Of a stretch of 64,000 nt of DNA, positions 20,750 through 32,505 are shown piece after piece. Origin of the DNA: Xiphias gladius. Its lineage: Eukaryota > Chordata > Actinopteri > Istiophoriformes > Xiphiidae. Position 1 is the first letter of the stretch, and each line of letters starts with the position of its first letter. Location: contig NC_053400.1 in the NCBI RefSeq assembly GCF_016859285.1, positions 26,727,501-26,791,500 on the forward strand. The letters run 5' to 3'. The position numbers and the translations under genes were made by a program. Below the pieces are notes generated by a model. The model searched no databases. It saw only the letters and a program-made list of their open reading frames with translations, and was not told where the DNA came from.

Positions 20750-21888
20750 TTTATTACAAACAAAAACAGTGATCCAGTTCCTGACTTCCCTTGATGAATA
20801 ACATCAGAGACGTGGAAAGGTTTGCAATAAACCCCCCCCCCACAGCCTCTCAACACTTGACAGAGAAGACACTATCATCACCTTGGCAAATTTCAATTAC
20901 CACCTTCCGCCCCTCAAAACACTGCAACTCTGAAATACCGTCGATTTCACAAACCCGTCTGCATTGTGACACTGTCAGTCAATACTATGAAAAAAAAAGT
21001 GGAGTATAGTGTTAGGCTGAAACCACACCGAAGGCGGTACAGCCACTGTAGCATTTACGATTATTCAAACATCAGACACAGTTTGATTGTCAGTTGCCTG
21101 CTGAGCACAATGAATTAAGAGACATGCTAGAGTCAAATATCAGTGTCAAAAACGTCGAGTTATTTTTGTTGTTGGTCAGTACAGTCGATATAGACTACTT
21201 TAAGAATATCTAAGGTTGGTGTCTTTTAAAAAATCTGCCTTACAACAGACTTTGGCTGAAGAGTAATAATGATTAAGTGCGTCTGATCAAGTGTAAAGTC
21301 TACTAAAGGGACAAAATGATAAAGGTTTTTTGCCTCACTTATGCCAGTGGTGAGGAGTACAGCTTATATGCACTGTGACCACAGTTATTACCAAATGACA
21401 TGAGGTACCTTTTTCATTTGCTGACATACTTAGTAAAGTAATACAATCTTAGGATTTCCATCTTCCCACCTATTAACAAAAAGTTCAATTTACATCTGAT
21501 GACTAAACATCAGTTGTGACAAATCAAGTAAAATACAAAAAAGTTACCTGCTGAAATAGGCTTTGACGGTGAATTAAGAGAAGTTTTTTCATTGTTCCTA
21601 GCTGAAGCATTCAACCTCCACTCCGAAAGCTTTGCGAGCGCAAGACCATACGGTCCCTGGAGGCTGTGGCGATCCTTTAATTAGAAATTTGCATCTGCCT
21701 TTGTTCCACTGACTGTCCTTTGGCACCAGTCTTTTTCCACTTACATACCCTATACTGTGGGGCTCCTGCTACGGCACTGAGCTGAGGCAGCAGTGCGACA
21801 TCCATCCAGGCCCTCTGTTAACTGTACTCTCTGCTTTCTGGCTCCATTAAAAAGCACAGTGGAAGTCAATGTGCGCATGAGTCTCTCT
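20750..21888 (-). other. slc30a4: slc30a4 3' UTR with candidate poly(A) signal
   Basis: Downstream of the stop codon (minus strand) no further exon is seen. AATAAA (plus-strand TTTATT) at about 20750 is a plausible cleavage signal, giving a 3' UTR near 1.1 kb. Transcript ends were not verified. Confidence 0.4.
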
Positions 21889-24800
21889 TTAGGCACTGGG
21901 CTGCTGGCACTGCGCACAACTGCGCACCGGCCTCTGCCTGTGTGTCTGCACCTGCACTGTGCACTGGGTGAGACCGTAGGTGTTAAGCAACAGGTGGCGG
22001 GCCTTCGCCTGGACGTCCTCCCAGTTGCTGGCACTAGAGGGCGCTGTGAACACAAAAAAATGCATTTGCATATAAATGAAACAACTTCAAGTGTACCAAC
22101 AGACCAGGCGTCGGCAATTACTAGGTTTAACCATGTGCCAGCTTTTCGGTATTGTTCAAGTGGGGGCCAACGTTTTCAAGGCACAGTGGAAACGCAGGAC
22201 ACTTTGTTATAGGATTATATCCAACTGCAGAAGTAATTTTTCCCATTAGCAGCTAAATGCTGAAGTTTTTCCTCATTTGGCAAAAACGACTCAATGTGAA
22301 TATATTTTATTTTCTGTGTTGCATTACAAGACTGGAGATGCAACTGGCAGGTTATCCACACACAATAAATAGTGGTTGCTTCATTTTAGGTTGGATGAAA
22401 GTAAAAAAGGTCAGAAAAGGCTAGATTATATTATACTCTATATTTGTTTATTAAAGTTTATTAAACTTCTTTTTGATACCAGATTGTTTAGATAGCCTGC
22501 CTTTTACATAGGGGCAGTATTAAGTGGTCATATTTATTGGAATTTACATGGTCGTTGAGAATGACAAATATTGTAAACATTTTGATGTAAATAGTGAAAG
22601 AACAATGATGGATAAGTTACATGTGACTTAGGTTATCAGATCTAGGTATGAGAGTGAGAGTATAAAAATGAGTACAAAATGTGACATGGGAAAAACAAAA
22701 GATTTTCAAGACCTAAGATTAACATTTCTGTTCTGACAGGTAAATGAAAATGAACGCGCTGCTGAATCCGCTGTGGAAACTGTCTGAATCAAAGTGGTCA
22801 AGCCAAAGGTGGCTAAGCCAGAACACTGACGTGTATTCCTCTGAGAATCTGTGGAAAGACTTGAAGATCAATGTTCATGTCCAACTTGACTGAGTCTGAG
22901 AAAATCTTAAACAAATGAAATGCCAAAATCCAGAAACACCAAGCCGACAGAAACAAATCCAACAACACTTCAAGCTGTAATCAGTAGTATTTTTACCATG
23001 TAAATTACATATTCAGTAAATATGCAATTCACCATGTAATCATATTTCGTGTAGACTGCGGACAAGAATGTAATTGTAGTCGGTCTGAATTAAGGCTATA
23101 CCACCAGTTCAAATGTGTCTGAATGCACTTTAGATTCACTTTAGGACTGTAAAAAATATTACAACTAACAAACTTATCATGTAGATTGTTTATTAATATG
23201 TCATAATAATTCTATAATCACGGCACATGAGGAAGAGTACTTTCATTTGTTAAGTGTGGCAACAGAAAGGAAGTAAGCCGAAATATGGATGAATTACTTT
23301 TTTGACTGAACGTAAATTCTTGATTTGACTTGAATTTACAAAATAATATTTAGGAATATATTTCCTTATTTTCCCATAATCCCTCTCCCTTACTGGGTGT
23401 ACTGATGTTACACTCACTGAGCTGGAGATGCACTAGTGCTGCAGTCCTGTCGGCGGTCAGTGCCCAGACATTCAGCTCATCGACTGATTGGACGTCCTCC
23501 AGCTTCAGGAGGTCCTCTTTGATTCGCTGAGAGTCCAGGTGCCTGGGAACACCTGACAGAGCGAGATAAAGACAACCCCATTTACGTAATCACTCCGCAC
23601 TCTTAATACTATGCAACATCATTTGACGGGACAAGAGCCGAGACTTACCCTCCAGCACAATGACTATTGTGTCTCGCATAATGCGGAATGTGGTGAAGAG
23701 AACCAGAACAGAGAAGATATAGGTACAGATGGGGTCTGCCACCTTTAAATCCGGCTGTGAAGACACAGGGTTACATCACATCAACTGAAATCAAAGGTTT
23801 TTTTTTTTTTTTTTTACAGTTCTTGAAGCATAATTACTTCCAATAACTAATGTGTGCATTTGTCGAGCGCCTATTGTATGCTCAGCCTTTCTGGCAGTTC
23901 ATCTCAAGTCATCTAAATGAATGACTACATGGTACAAAGCCACTATTTCAACAGGGTATTGTTTGGCCAGCGTTCACATATTTGTGAGCATTTGTGGAAA
24001 ATATAAACGAGGAGGACCGTTTCAGAGTTAGACATGGATGACAGGCAGCTCAACTAAGTCATCACTTGCATTACCTTGTTACTGAGCATGTGTATACAGC
24101 TTAATTGTTCACACTGTGCTGTGGGATGATCTCCAACATAATATTCAATCAACCACTCTAAAGTACCTTATTTTGGTAGGTACAAATTGCTCTTTTACGC
24201 GCAGTGCGGCTAAAATAATTGATAACACTTTATTTTACGGGTCTGTAAACGCCAGTTTATTTCCAAATAATATCCTAAGAACTTTCTTGGAGAGAACCAT
24301 ATAATTTGATATTAATTATGGGTAAAATGGGCAGTGATAAGTTGATACACATCCAGTTATGTCTAAATCCTAAGCTTGCACAACCTTGAGATATTTATTC
24401 AGAGGATAGCAGATGAGCTAAACATGCAAAATGGTGAAATGTGACTACAAAGAAACATAAGATTCATCATAAATGAAGAATGCAGTTTCCAATAATAAAT
24501 TCATGAGTAATAAATATTCACTAGGACTTAGATGGAGTAATTTCTTTCACATAAATTCATCTGGAAGTCAATAATAAAGTCACCGCTACAAACTGAACTA
24601 ACTAAAATAACAGTCTTTTCTCTATTTTCCTGTAGTTAGTACCAAACTGCATGGTTCTTTCTAGGAAACTTTCAAGAAATTATAAGGAAATAGCAGACCT
24701 ATAAAATAACCAAATGAGTTACCAAATCATCTTCTCCATATTTATGGAAAAAAAATCTAGTCTGCTAAAAGAAATGCTAAATTATATCTACTGTAAGAGA

Positions 24801-27800
24801 TTTAACGTTTCATACACAACAATTCTAGGGAATTACCATTAAAAGTTGACCGTGTTAATTGTTAAAATTCATGGAAAACAATTCTTTAAAAGGCAGGGTA
24901 CCTTGAAGCGGACAATGTAGGCAGCTATGAGCACCCCGACACTCTGGAGGAGGTCTCCCAGAGCATGGATGAAGGCTGCCCTGACAGCCAGGCTGCCGTG
25001 CGGCTTCTGCTGTTGACCTGACCCAGCCGACTGTGAACCTGAGGCAGCGGCGGAGCCGTGAGAGTGACCATGGCCGTGAGAGTGACCGTGGCCGTGAGAG
25101 TGGAGGTGACCACCTTGGTTTAATAGGAAACCCATTCTAAAGACAGAGGCACACAAAGACAGAGCGATTTATTTTTAGCTGTAAAATTATATATATTTTG
25201 TCCAATTCCCATCATGGTTTGACTGAATTAGAAACAACAGTCATTTATTCACCCGCTGACTGTGGTCAAACATTAAACACTGAGCATCAGCAACTTCAAG
25301 CTTTGAAGTGTAGTTTAGGCAGTACTTTGGACTGAACTGTTTATTTTTGATGATACTCTACATTCGCAGGAATGCGCTCAGCATTGTCACGTCGCTGCAC
25401 TTCAGCTCTTTATTTGTGAAAGCTTCCCAGTTTTTAACCGCCAACAAAAGCAGAGTAGATAGCTAATGTAAAAGAAATGTGCAATATGGAGAGACTGAGT
25501 TTTACTTTGAGACTCTGTACTGATAAATGTATAAAGTATTGGACAAAGTGTTTACTGTACACCAATATGAATATAGTACAGTAAGAAATAATACTAGCAC
25601 TTGGTTTTTCCAAGCCTTTACCCTTACATCCCTCATGGTTTTTACAAGCCTTATTGTATTGGTATGTATGTTGGATATAAGCCTGTATTATCATATTTAT
25701 ATGACTCTGGTGACTTGTTCTGTTATTTTATTATATTATATTTTATTATATGTTTATTATATGTTTATTTTGTGACTGAAACAATTAGAAGAAAAGTAAA
25801 AAAAAAAAAAAACAAATTCACATTTTTTTCTAAGCAAACATTTACATGTGGGCGTTTCACTTACATAAGATTGACAGCCACCCCCACAGCTGCAGTGATG
25901 AGCATGACATCTCCATCTATGTTGAAGTCTTGGCTGACCGTCCTCTGAACCGCCTCATAGAGCAGTATGGCCGTCAGGATGTAGATGAGGACCACACTGA
26001 GGACTGCCGATACCACCTCTGAACCAGGAAATCACAGCAGTTGTATAAACACGGCGCATTCGTAACAAAAACAATAACAGTACCTGCCATGAGATAAGCC
26101 TGATTTCAACAGGTAGCTCTAAGACGTGAAGAATGTGCCTTTTTGTGTACTGTAGGAGCACACAATACAGGTCATGTAACCAGAATGGGGCAATTAAATA
26201 TGTTTCCGGTGTACATGACAATATTAGAATTATGCCAGCAGATTATCGGGCAGATTAGATATATATGATTCAGACTTTTAAAAATGTATCATTACTAATC
26301 GATTCTCATGTCTGAAACCTTGCTGATGATTAAAGGGGTCAGACCTCTCCCTTATGGCATCTACTACAACTTGTTTAGTAACTTGTTAGCCTCACACATG
26401 ATGGAAAGGCTCCCAGTGTCCATGCTACATACCGTTTCTGATCATGACTACAATTGTCTCTTTTGTTTTCGATTGTCAAATGTATCTTTACATGGCCGAT
26501 ACTGTTTTCTACAGGGTTTGTGATCATTTTTCCACTTTTACTCCACTTTTATGTACTGGAAGATGCCCTTATTAACCTCATTTTAACCCTTGATTAAAAT
26601 AAAACAAAATTTATGTTATTCTCAGAATCTAGAGATATACATTAGCGTAATATGCAAATCACCCCTCTGACCAGGTTTAACTTTGAGAGTGCAACAGTCC
26701 AAATATTTTGGCATCTGACCTGAAGAGAAATTCTCGGTTTCTGTATTATAGAGATGTTGCCTCCACTCCGAGGCCCCCAGATTAAATTCACCATTCTTAC
26801 CTTATTATCGTGACTGGCTACAATACAATACTCACCCACTGCATTTTATATGACAAAGCTGGCTGGATTTATTTCCAAAACCGTTGTTGGACAGTTGCCA
26901 TTTTATACCTTGACTAGGCTGCTCTTAGCCGACCTGCTCTGTATAAATAAGGGTCATTTAAATGAAATTTATTTAGTTTTGCATCAGGTGACTGAGTTAC
27001 AGTCAGCCTCTTACGCCTAGAAAAATGCTAAACACAGACATGCGACAACGTTATTACATGCTGCTTATCTCCCTGACTGATTGCATTTGGTAACAGTGTA
27101 ATAAATCAGAACAGTCAGTATTTGTAGATGTATATCTGCACCAAACACCACAGTTACACTGTAATAGATAAACTACACTAGTGGAAAAAAAAAAAAATGA
27201 AATGATAAATATCCTTTATTGGTAACAGCTGTGACCATAGGGGTCTAAACTTGTCAGGCAGAAATCTAAATCCTCTGCATCTCTACTTATAACCAAATCT
27301 AATGTACCCAATCTATAATCTGATCTGGATTGAACACTGCTGAACACACACTTTATTCTCTGAACATGATTCCATCTGCATCAGAACCAAATATATCTGT
27401 TTACCTCACACAAGAGCGAGCGAGTGGAGAGAAAGGGAAAGTGAAAAGAAGAAGTGAAAAGGGTTTGGACATCGGAAACGTACCCAGGCGATGCAATCCA
27501 AAAGTGAACCTCTTGGTGGGTGGCTTGGTGGAGAGCCAGAGGGCCAGCAGAGAAAACAAAATGCCCACCACATCTGCTAGCATGTGCACAGCGTCAGTCA
27601 TAATGGCTAAGCTGTTTGACAGGTAACCACCTGAAGGTAAAAGACAATGTGATCAATTAAAATGACAAATGCTGAGATCTATCTAAGCTATTTGTGCATG
27701 CACAGATTTTGAGATACGAAACACAAAGATGTAGATTTAGATGGGTGTGGCTCCATGCAGGTACACAGTTAGGTACATAAGTATTTGGACAGTTACACAA

Positions 27801-30636
27801 TTTTCGTAATTTTGCCTCTGTACACTATCACAATGGATTTGAAACAAAGCCATCAAGATTTGATTGAAGTGTAGATTTTCAGCTGCATTTCAAGGGCTTT
27901 GTAGGAGCCAAGACTTTTATGAAGTATGTGTTTGTTAAGGCTGCCTACATTCTTTTGTGAGTGTGAATCTTTGAATCTTTTCAAAGATTGTGAGTAGGGC
28001 TCAGATATTTTCTGTTGAGCGTCATGTCTTGCTTAATGTATGCTAGTATTTATAATTGCAGGTTAATACTTTTTAGTTTTTAATAAACCGTATAAAACGT
28101 ATCTGGACTTCAATGTGGATTTGTATGAACGCATCACAGTTAGGAAAAAAAAAGGCTTTTAAGAGGCTAAGTAGGCTCTTAGCCTCTTAACAGCTTTTTT
28201 TATGGACAGTAGTTGCTACAGAGTTTAACAAAAATATTGCATTAACCGTTTAGGAATTACAGCCCTTTTTATACATAGTCCCTCATTTTCAGAGGCTCAA
28301 GAGTAATTGACTGACAACCAGTTTCATGGCCAGGTGTGGTCTGTTCCCTCATTTCATGACAAATTAAGCAGATAAAAGGTCTGGACTTGATTCCAAGTGG
28401 TGAATTTGAATTTTGTAGCTGTTCATGGGAGCTCTCAATATACGGTCCGGAGAGGTGTCGATGAAATTGAAAGAGGCCATCATTAGGCTGAAAAAACAAA
28501 ACAAACCTATAAGACAGATAGCAGAAACTTTAGGAGTGGCCAAATCAACAATTTGGTACATTCTTAAAAAGAAGGAATGCACTGGTGAGCTCAGCAGCAC
28601 TAAAAGGCCTGGAAGACCACGGATGACAACTAAAGTGGATGATCACAGAATTCTTTCCTTGGTGAAGAAAAACCCTTCGCAACATCTGGCCAGGTCAAGA
28701 ACAGTCTTGAGGAGGAAGGCGTGTCATTGTAGAGTCTACAATCAAGAGATGCCTTCATGAATGTAAATACAGAGGGTTTGCTTCAAGGTGCAGACCACTG
28801 GTAACACTCCAGAACAGAAAGGCCAGATTAGACTTTGCCAGTAAAAATCCAAAAAAAAAAAACATTTCCTCGAACAAGATTCTTTGGACAGATGGAACCA
28901 AGATTGACTTGTACGAGAATGATGTGAAGAGAAGAGCATGGAGAAGGAAAGGAACTGCTCATGATTCAAAACATACCACACATCATTTGTCAAACATGCT
29001 GGAGGCAGTGTTATGGCATCGGCATGTATGGCTGCCAATGGAACTGGGTCACTGTTTGAGCTACAAAAAGCTACCAGCTACCAAAAGCAAATTCAATGCC
29101 TTTTATCTGCTTCATTTTTCTGCTTAATTAACTGTACATCAACAGCAAAGTACGTAATTAGATTTCCAGGTTATATGCTGTAAAGTGACTCACACTCTTT
29201 GGAGCCACATTTAATTTTTTTTTTTTTTCGGGGGGGGGGGGTTATTCACTTGGTAAACAATAACTGAATTTTGAAGATGATGACAGAAATTAGCATATGA
29301 TCTAATGTGACCCTAGGAGAATTAAAACTAATTTAAAAAGTGGTGAACTGCCACAGGCTATCAGCAAAAACTTAATTAAAAGAAGCTATGTTCTTGTCAC
29401 CACTTTTTAATTAGGAACCACTGACTCAGACAGAAAACAAAGGCCCTCTGACTCATGAGGAGAAAAAAAAAAAAAAAAAAAAAACCCGGAGATTCTGGCC
29501 TGACTTTTCAGACAGTGCTCTCCAGCACCATCATTAAAACAACAAATGAGGGTGTGTCTTCTTTTGGAAGAATGGCGTTCATCTCTCCAGTGGAGTTTCT
29601 GGGACTTGTCAAATCAATGCTAAGGAGAAATGAATTTGTTCTGGCGGCATGTGGTGGCCCAACACCTTACTAAGACACTTTATGTTGGCTTTTCCTTTAA
29701 TTTGTCACCCGTCTGCATGTTCACTTGATCTTCAAGGAGTAATGATGGGTCTTTTTCACTATTCTCTGACATTTGATTCACTGAAAAATGAACTGATTAT
29801 TAAAGAATATAACCGTCACATGTACTGATAATGAAAATAACTGTTGGTTGCAGCCATACAGTTCTTTTATGATCGATTAATACATTTCCACAGGGCTTTC
29901 TATGTGATTATTACTTGACTCGTAGAAGAAATGGAAGCAGTTGGCTAAAACAAAACTTTAAAACAAATTAGCTCAATATAAACTAAAATAATTTAGGTCT
30001 TAGAACTAGATTTTGAGAGTCCCTCTACTGGACCAGGCCCACAGGATGTTGAATGGAGGACTGGTCATTACTGATGTCTTAGTGAGTATTAAAATTATGC
30101 AGACCCATATGATATAGAGCAAACCTGGGGCTTTTGAATTTGCCCTCTGGTTGGTAATCCAGCCTCGCCAAAAATATTATATAATAAAATAATAATGTGG
30201 TGCGTGGTTCACTCTTCGCCTGCTTACCTATAATTTCACCTGTCATGAAAACGAAATACAGCAAAGCTGCAATGACAAGCCTCTTCATCACCTTCCGGTG
30301 CTTGATACTCTCCCTCTTCTTGGTACAGTTGTCACAGGGGTCCATATTCAACCCCGGGCTGCCGAGGCTCGAAGAGGAGTCGAGCAGGGAGTCGTCGTCA
30401 TCACCCGCCACCACCAGCGTGTTCACCGCCGCCCCGTTGGCGGTGAACACCGCGCCGGCCGAGTAGTCTGACATCTCCCCGGACACCACCACCTTCAGCT
30501 TGTTGAATTTGGGCGCCTCGTCCTCCACCAGCTCATCGGACATGTCGAAGGGCGCCGAGTCGCTCAGGTCCCGGTCGCTCCGCTCCCTCCGAAAGGCGGA
30601 CCGCACCTTGCTGATGAGGTTCCCACCTGACATCAT
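21889..30636 (-). CDS. slc30a4: zinc transporter ZnT4 (SLC30A4)
   Basis: This is a cation-diffusion-facilitator Zn2+/H+ exchanger that loads zinc into endosomes, lysosomes and secretory vesicles. Seven coding exons are read: 30228-30636, 27484-27630, 25865-26018, 24902-25136, 23649-23754, 23418-23552 and 21889-22043. They sum to 446 residues (human 429). The acidic cytosolic N-terminus (residues 1-110) precedes TM1 ([18 protein letters not shown]). Zinc-binding pairs are visible: H152 and D156 (HMLAD) in TM2, and H294 and D298 (HALGD) in TM5. The His-rich loop [18 protein letters not shown] (247-264) is encoded by a short minisatellite. The C-terminal cytosolic domain ends CAQCQQPSA, like human CANCQSSSP. 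Paralogues SLC30A2, A3 and A8 are the alternatives, but the flanking c15orf48 and bloc1s6 fix it as SLC30A4. Intron 1 (2.6 kb) hosts a Tc1 relic. The first of two adjacent ATGs was taken as the start. Confidence 0.94.
27766..29060 (+). mobile_element. Tc1/mariner transposon relic, interrupted and 3'-truncated
   Basis: The left terminal repeat is CAGTTAGGTACATAAGTATT onward. Transposase sequence starts at about 28428 with a readable paired-type helix-turn-helix ([20 protein letters not shown], then [18 protein letters not shown]) and the GRPR motif (RPGRPRMTT). Further on, [20 protein letters not shown] appears in another frame. The ORF is frameshifted after about 80 residues, and the copy stops near AANGTGSL, so the last catalytic acid and the right terminal repeat are missing. 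A foreign block of about 325 bp sits at 27897-28222 inside the 5' non-coding part. It lies in slc30a4 intron 1. Confidence 0.85.
28146..28203. repeat. hairpin inside the block interrupting the Tc1 relic
   Basis: TTAAGAGGCTAAG (28159-28171) is the exact complement of CTTAGCCTCTTAA (28178-28190) around a 6-base loop. The flanking AAAAGGCTT and CAGCTTTT extend the stem imperfectly to about 22 bp. It lies at the right end of the inserted block. Confidence 0.7.
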
Positions 30637-30675
30637 TAATAATCACCGGGGCAAGGAATTGGCAGGTGAGCTCTG

Positions 30676-31086
30676 TCTGTAGGTTACTGATCTCCGGGGT
30701 AAATCATTCACATTTTTGTCGCAGCATCCACATTTTGTTGCACCTGGAACGACAACAACAAACAAAACAAAAAAAAAACTACAAAATAAAGTGACACCAA
30801 AAAAATCGGGAGAGAGAGCATAATTTCCCGTCAATACAGGTCAGCAACTTCGTCCACGTTTTGTCGCTATACTGCCACTATGAAGTTGACATGTTAAGGA
30901 AATGTCCTCGAGTCACACACGTACCGACGGTAACTCAGAAACTTCAGTCCTCGTAAAAACAGCCTCAGCTAAACAGTAACAAGCTAGCGAGTAAAGGTTA
31001 GCTATCTTCTCGTGTCAGCTTGTGACCAAAAGAAAACCAGCCCTTTTAGTGTGGTAGTTTGTTCAGAAATGTGAGCCGGACTTACC
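30676..31086 (-). other. slc30a4: slc30a4 5' UTR intron and non-coding exon end
   Basis: On the minus strand CGTCTGG|GTAAGTCC places a donor at 31086. An acceptor AACCTACAG at 30677 leads into the 40 bases before the start codon. Together they suggest a non-coding first exon upstream of 31086. Confidence 0.5.
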
Positions 31087-31300
31087 CAGACGTGTACGTT
31101 TCGGTCGCATAAACTCTGTTGGCTTCGTATTTTTTTTTTTTAATTTCTTTTTTAAAAACTTTCCTGGTGATTGAGCTGTCAACATCAGACACCAGTTCCG
31201 CTCTCGGGAGTAACACGAACAAGTTTGGTCTCGTCCGCAGTCACGTGACGACGCCGGAGTCACATGACGTTCGTTCGGACGCAGCAACAAACCCGAAATC
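31087..31300. promoter_or_regulatory. bidirectional slc30a4/bloc1s6 promoter with CLEAR sites
   Basis: The interval between the divergent first exons is CpG-bearing. It contains GTCACGTGAC (31240-31249), the exact palindromic CLEAR consensus bound by TFEB, TFE3 and MITF. GTCACATGAC follows at 31259-31268, one base different, 19 bp away start to start. TF binding is inferred, not shown. Confidence 0.7.
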
Positions 31301-31387
31301 TCGGCGACCCGTGTTTCTCTTCTGTCTCTGGTCGGCAGAACTCCACTCCTGGCACCCGCAGGTACTGCTACACGGACAATAAACCAG
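31300..31387 (+). other. bloc1s6: bloc1s6 5' non-coding exon
   Basis: AAACCAG|GTAAGATGG gives a donor at 31387/31388. The acceptor CTCTTTACAG at 31592 opens the exon carrying the ATG. The exon start is not defined. Confidence 0.5.
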
Positions 31388-31629
31388 GTAAGATGGTGTT
31401 GACTGAGGTGGAACCTTTACAGATGTTCTGGCATGCTAATGTGGCACGCACATCGTGGAGCAGCTAAGCTAAACACTTCCTCAGCATTTAGATGCGCGAT
31501 GTTTTTGATAAACTATGACCCCGAGGTAATATTTCGGCCTGAAGAAACGGTGGGAAAAAAACTCTCTCTGATTGCTTGGTGCCTCTTTACAGGTCATAAA
31601 AGCAGCCTGGGTCAACAGAGTCGCTGCTT

Positions 31630-31727
31630 ATGGAGGCAGAGGGGATGGAAGATGAAGGACCTTCGACCCAGAGTGAATTTCCACGGAGTGAAGGTGTGTG
31701 TCTGTGTCTGTGTGTGTGTCTGTGTGT

Positions 31728-31808
<81 letters not shown>

Positions 31809-32466
31809 AACCTGCTCTCTACCTGTCCACACCTGTCTGATCTCCCTGCCTGAACTTCAGTATACATTAGATGAATCCAGCTGCAGCTCCGGTCCCAATT
31901 AGTGCCTCCCACAGGAAAACTCATTCATCCTCACTGAGTGACCAAAAGTAATTTCAAGGAAGGGACCATGAACATCAAAACAATGTTTAGAGATAAAGGC
32001 TAAGCATATACATTTACAGATATACTATTTTTCAGGGTATTTGGTCGGTAGGTTTTTCAAAGCATCTTGGAGAAGTTGCCACATTTCCACTGTGGATTCA
32101 GGCTGTCTCAGTGTCTTCTGTCTCTCCATGTGATCCCAGACTGACTCCATGGTGTTAAGATCAGGGGCTCTGAGGGGGCCAGATCATCTGCTGCAGGACT
32201 CCGTGTTCTTTCTGTCGCTGAAGATAGTTCTTTGATACCCCTGGCTGTAATTCGTTCATTGTCATGCTGCAGAAAGAGGACCAATCCAAAATCAGACGCC
32301 TCCCGATACTGCCTGGATAAATAAGATAAATAAACATAAAAAAAAATGCAAACTTTTTTGCACAGTAGCACATTAGTGCCATTTATATATACAGCGACAC
32401 CTTGTGTTAGGTTACTTACTCAGTGACTTGAAAAAAAAAAAAAAAGGGGGTATAACAGATTTTTAA

Positions 32467-32505
<39 letters not shown>

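Noticed and set aside
22029-22046. CTCF-like CACTAGAGGGCGC
   Set aside because: It lies inside the last slc30a4 coding exon and is explained by its codons (PSSAS). The match alone is not enough.
31587-31924. Open frames made of Val-Cys or Thr-His repeats
   Set aside because: They are translations of the TG/CA microsatellite in bloc1s6 intron 1, with no family similarity.
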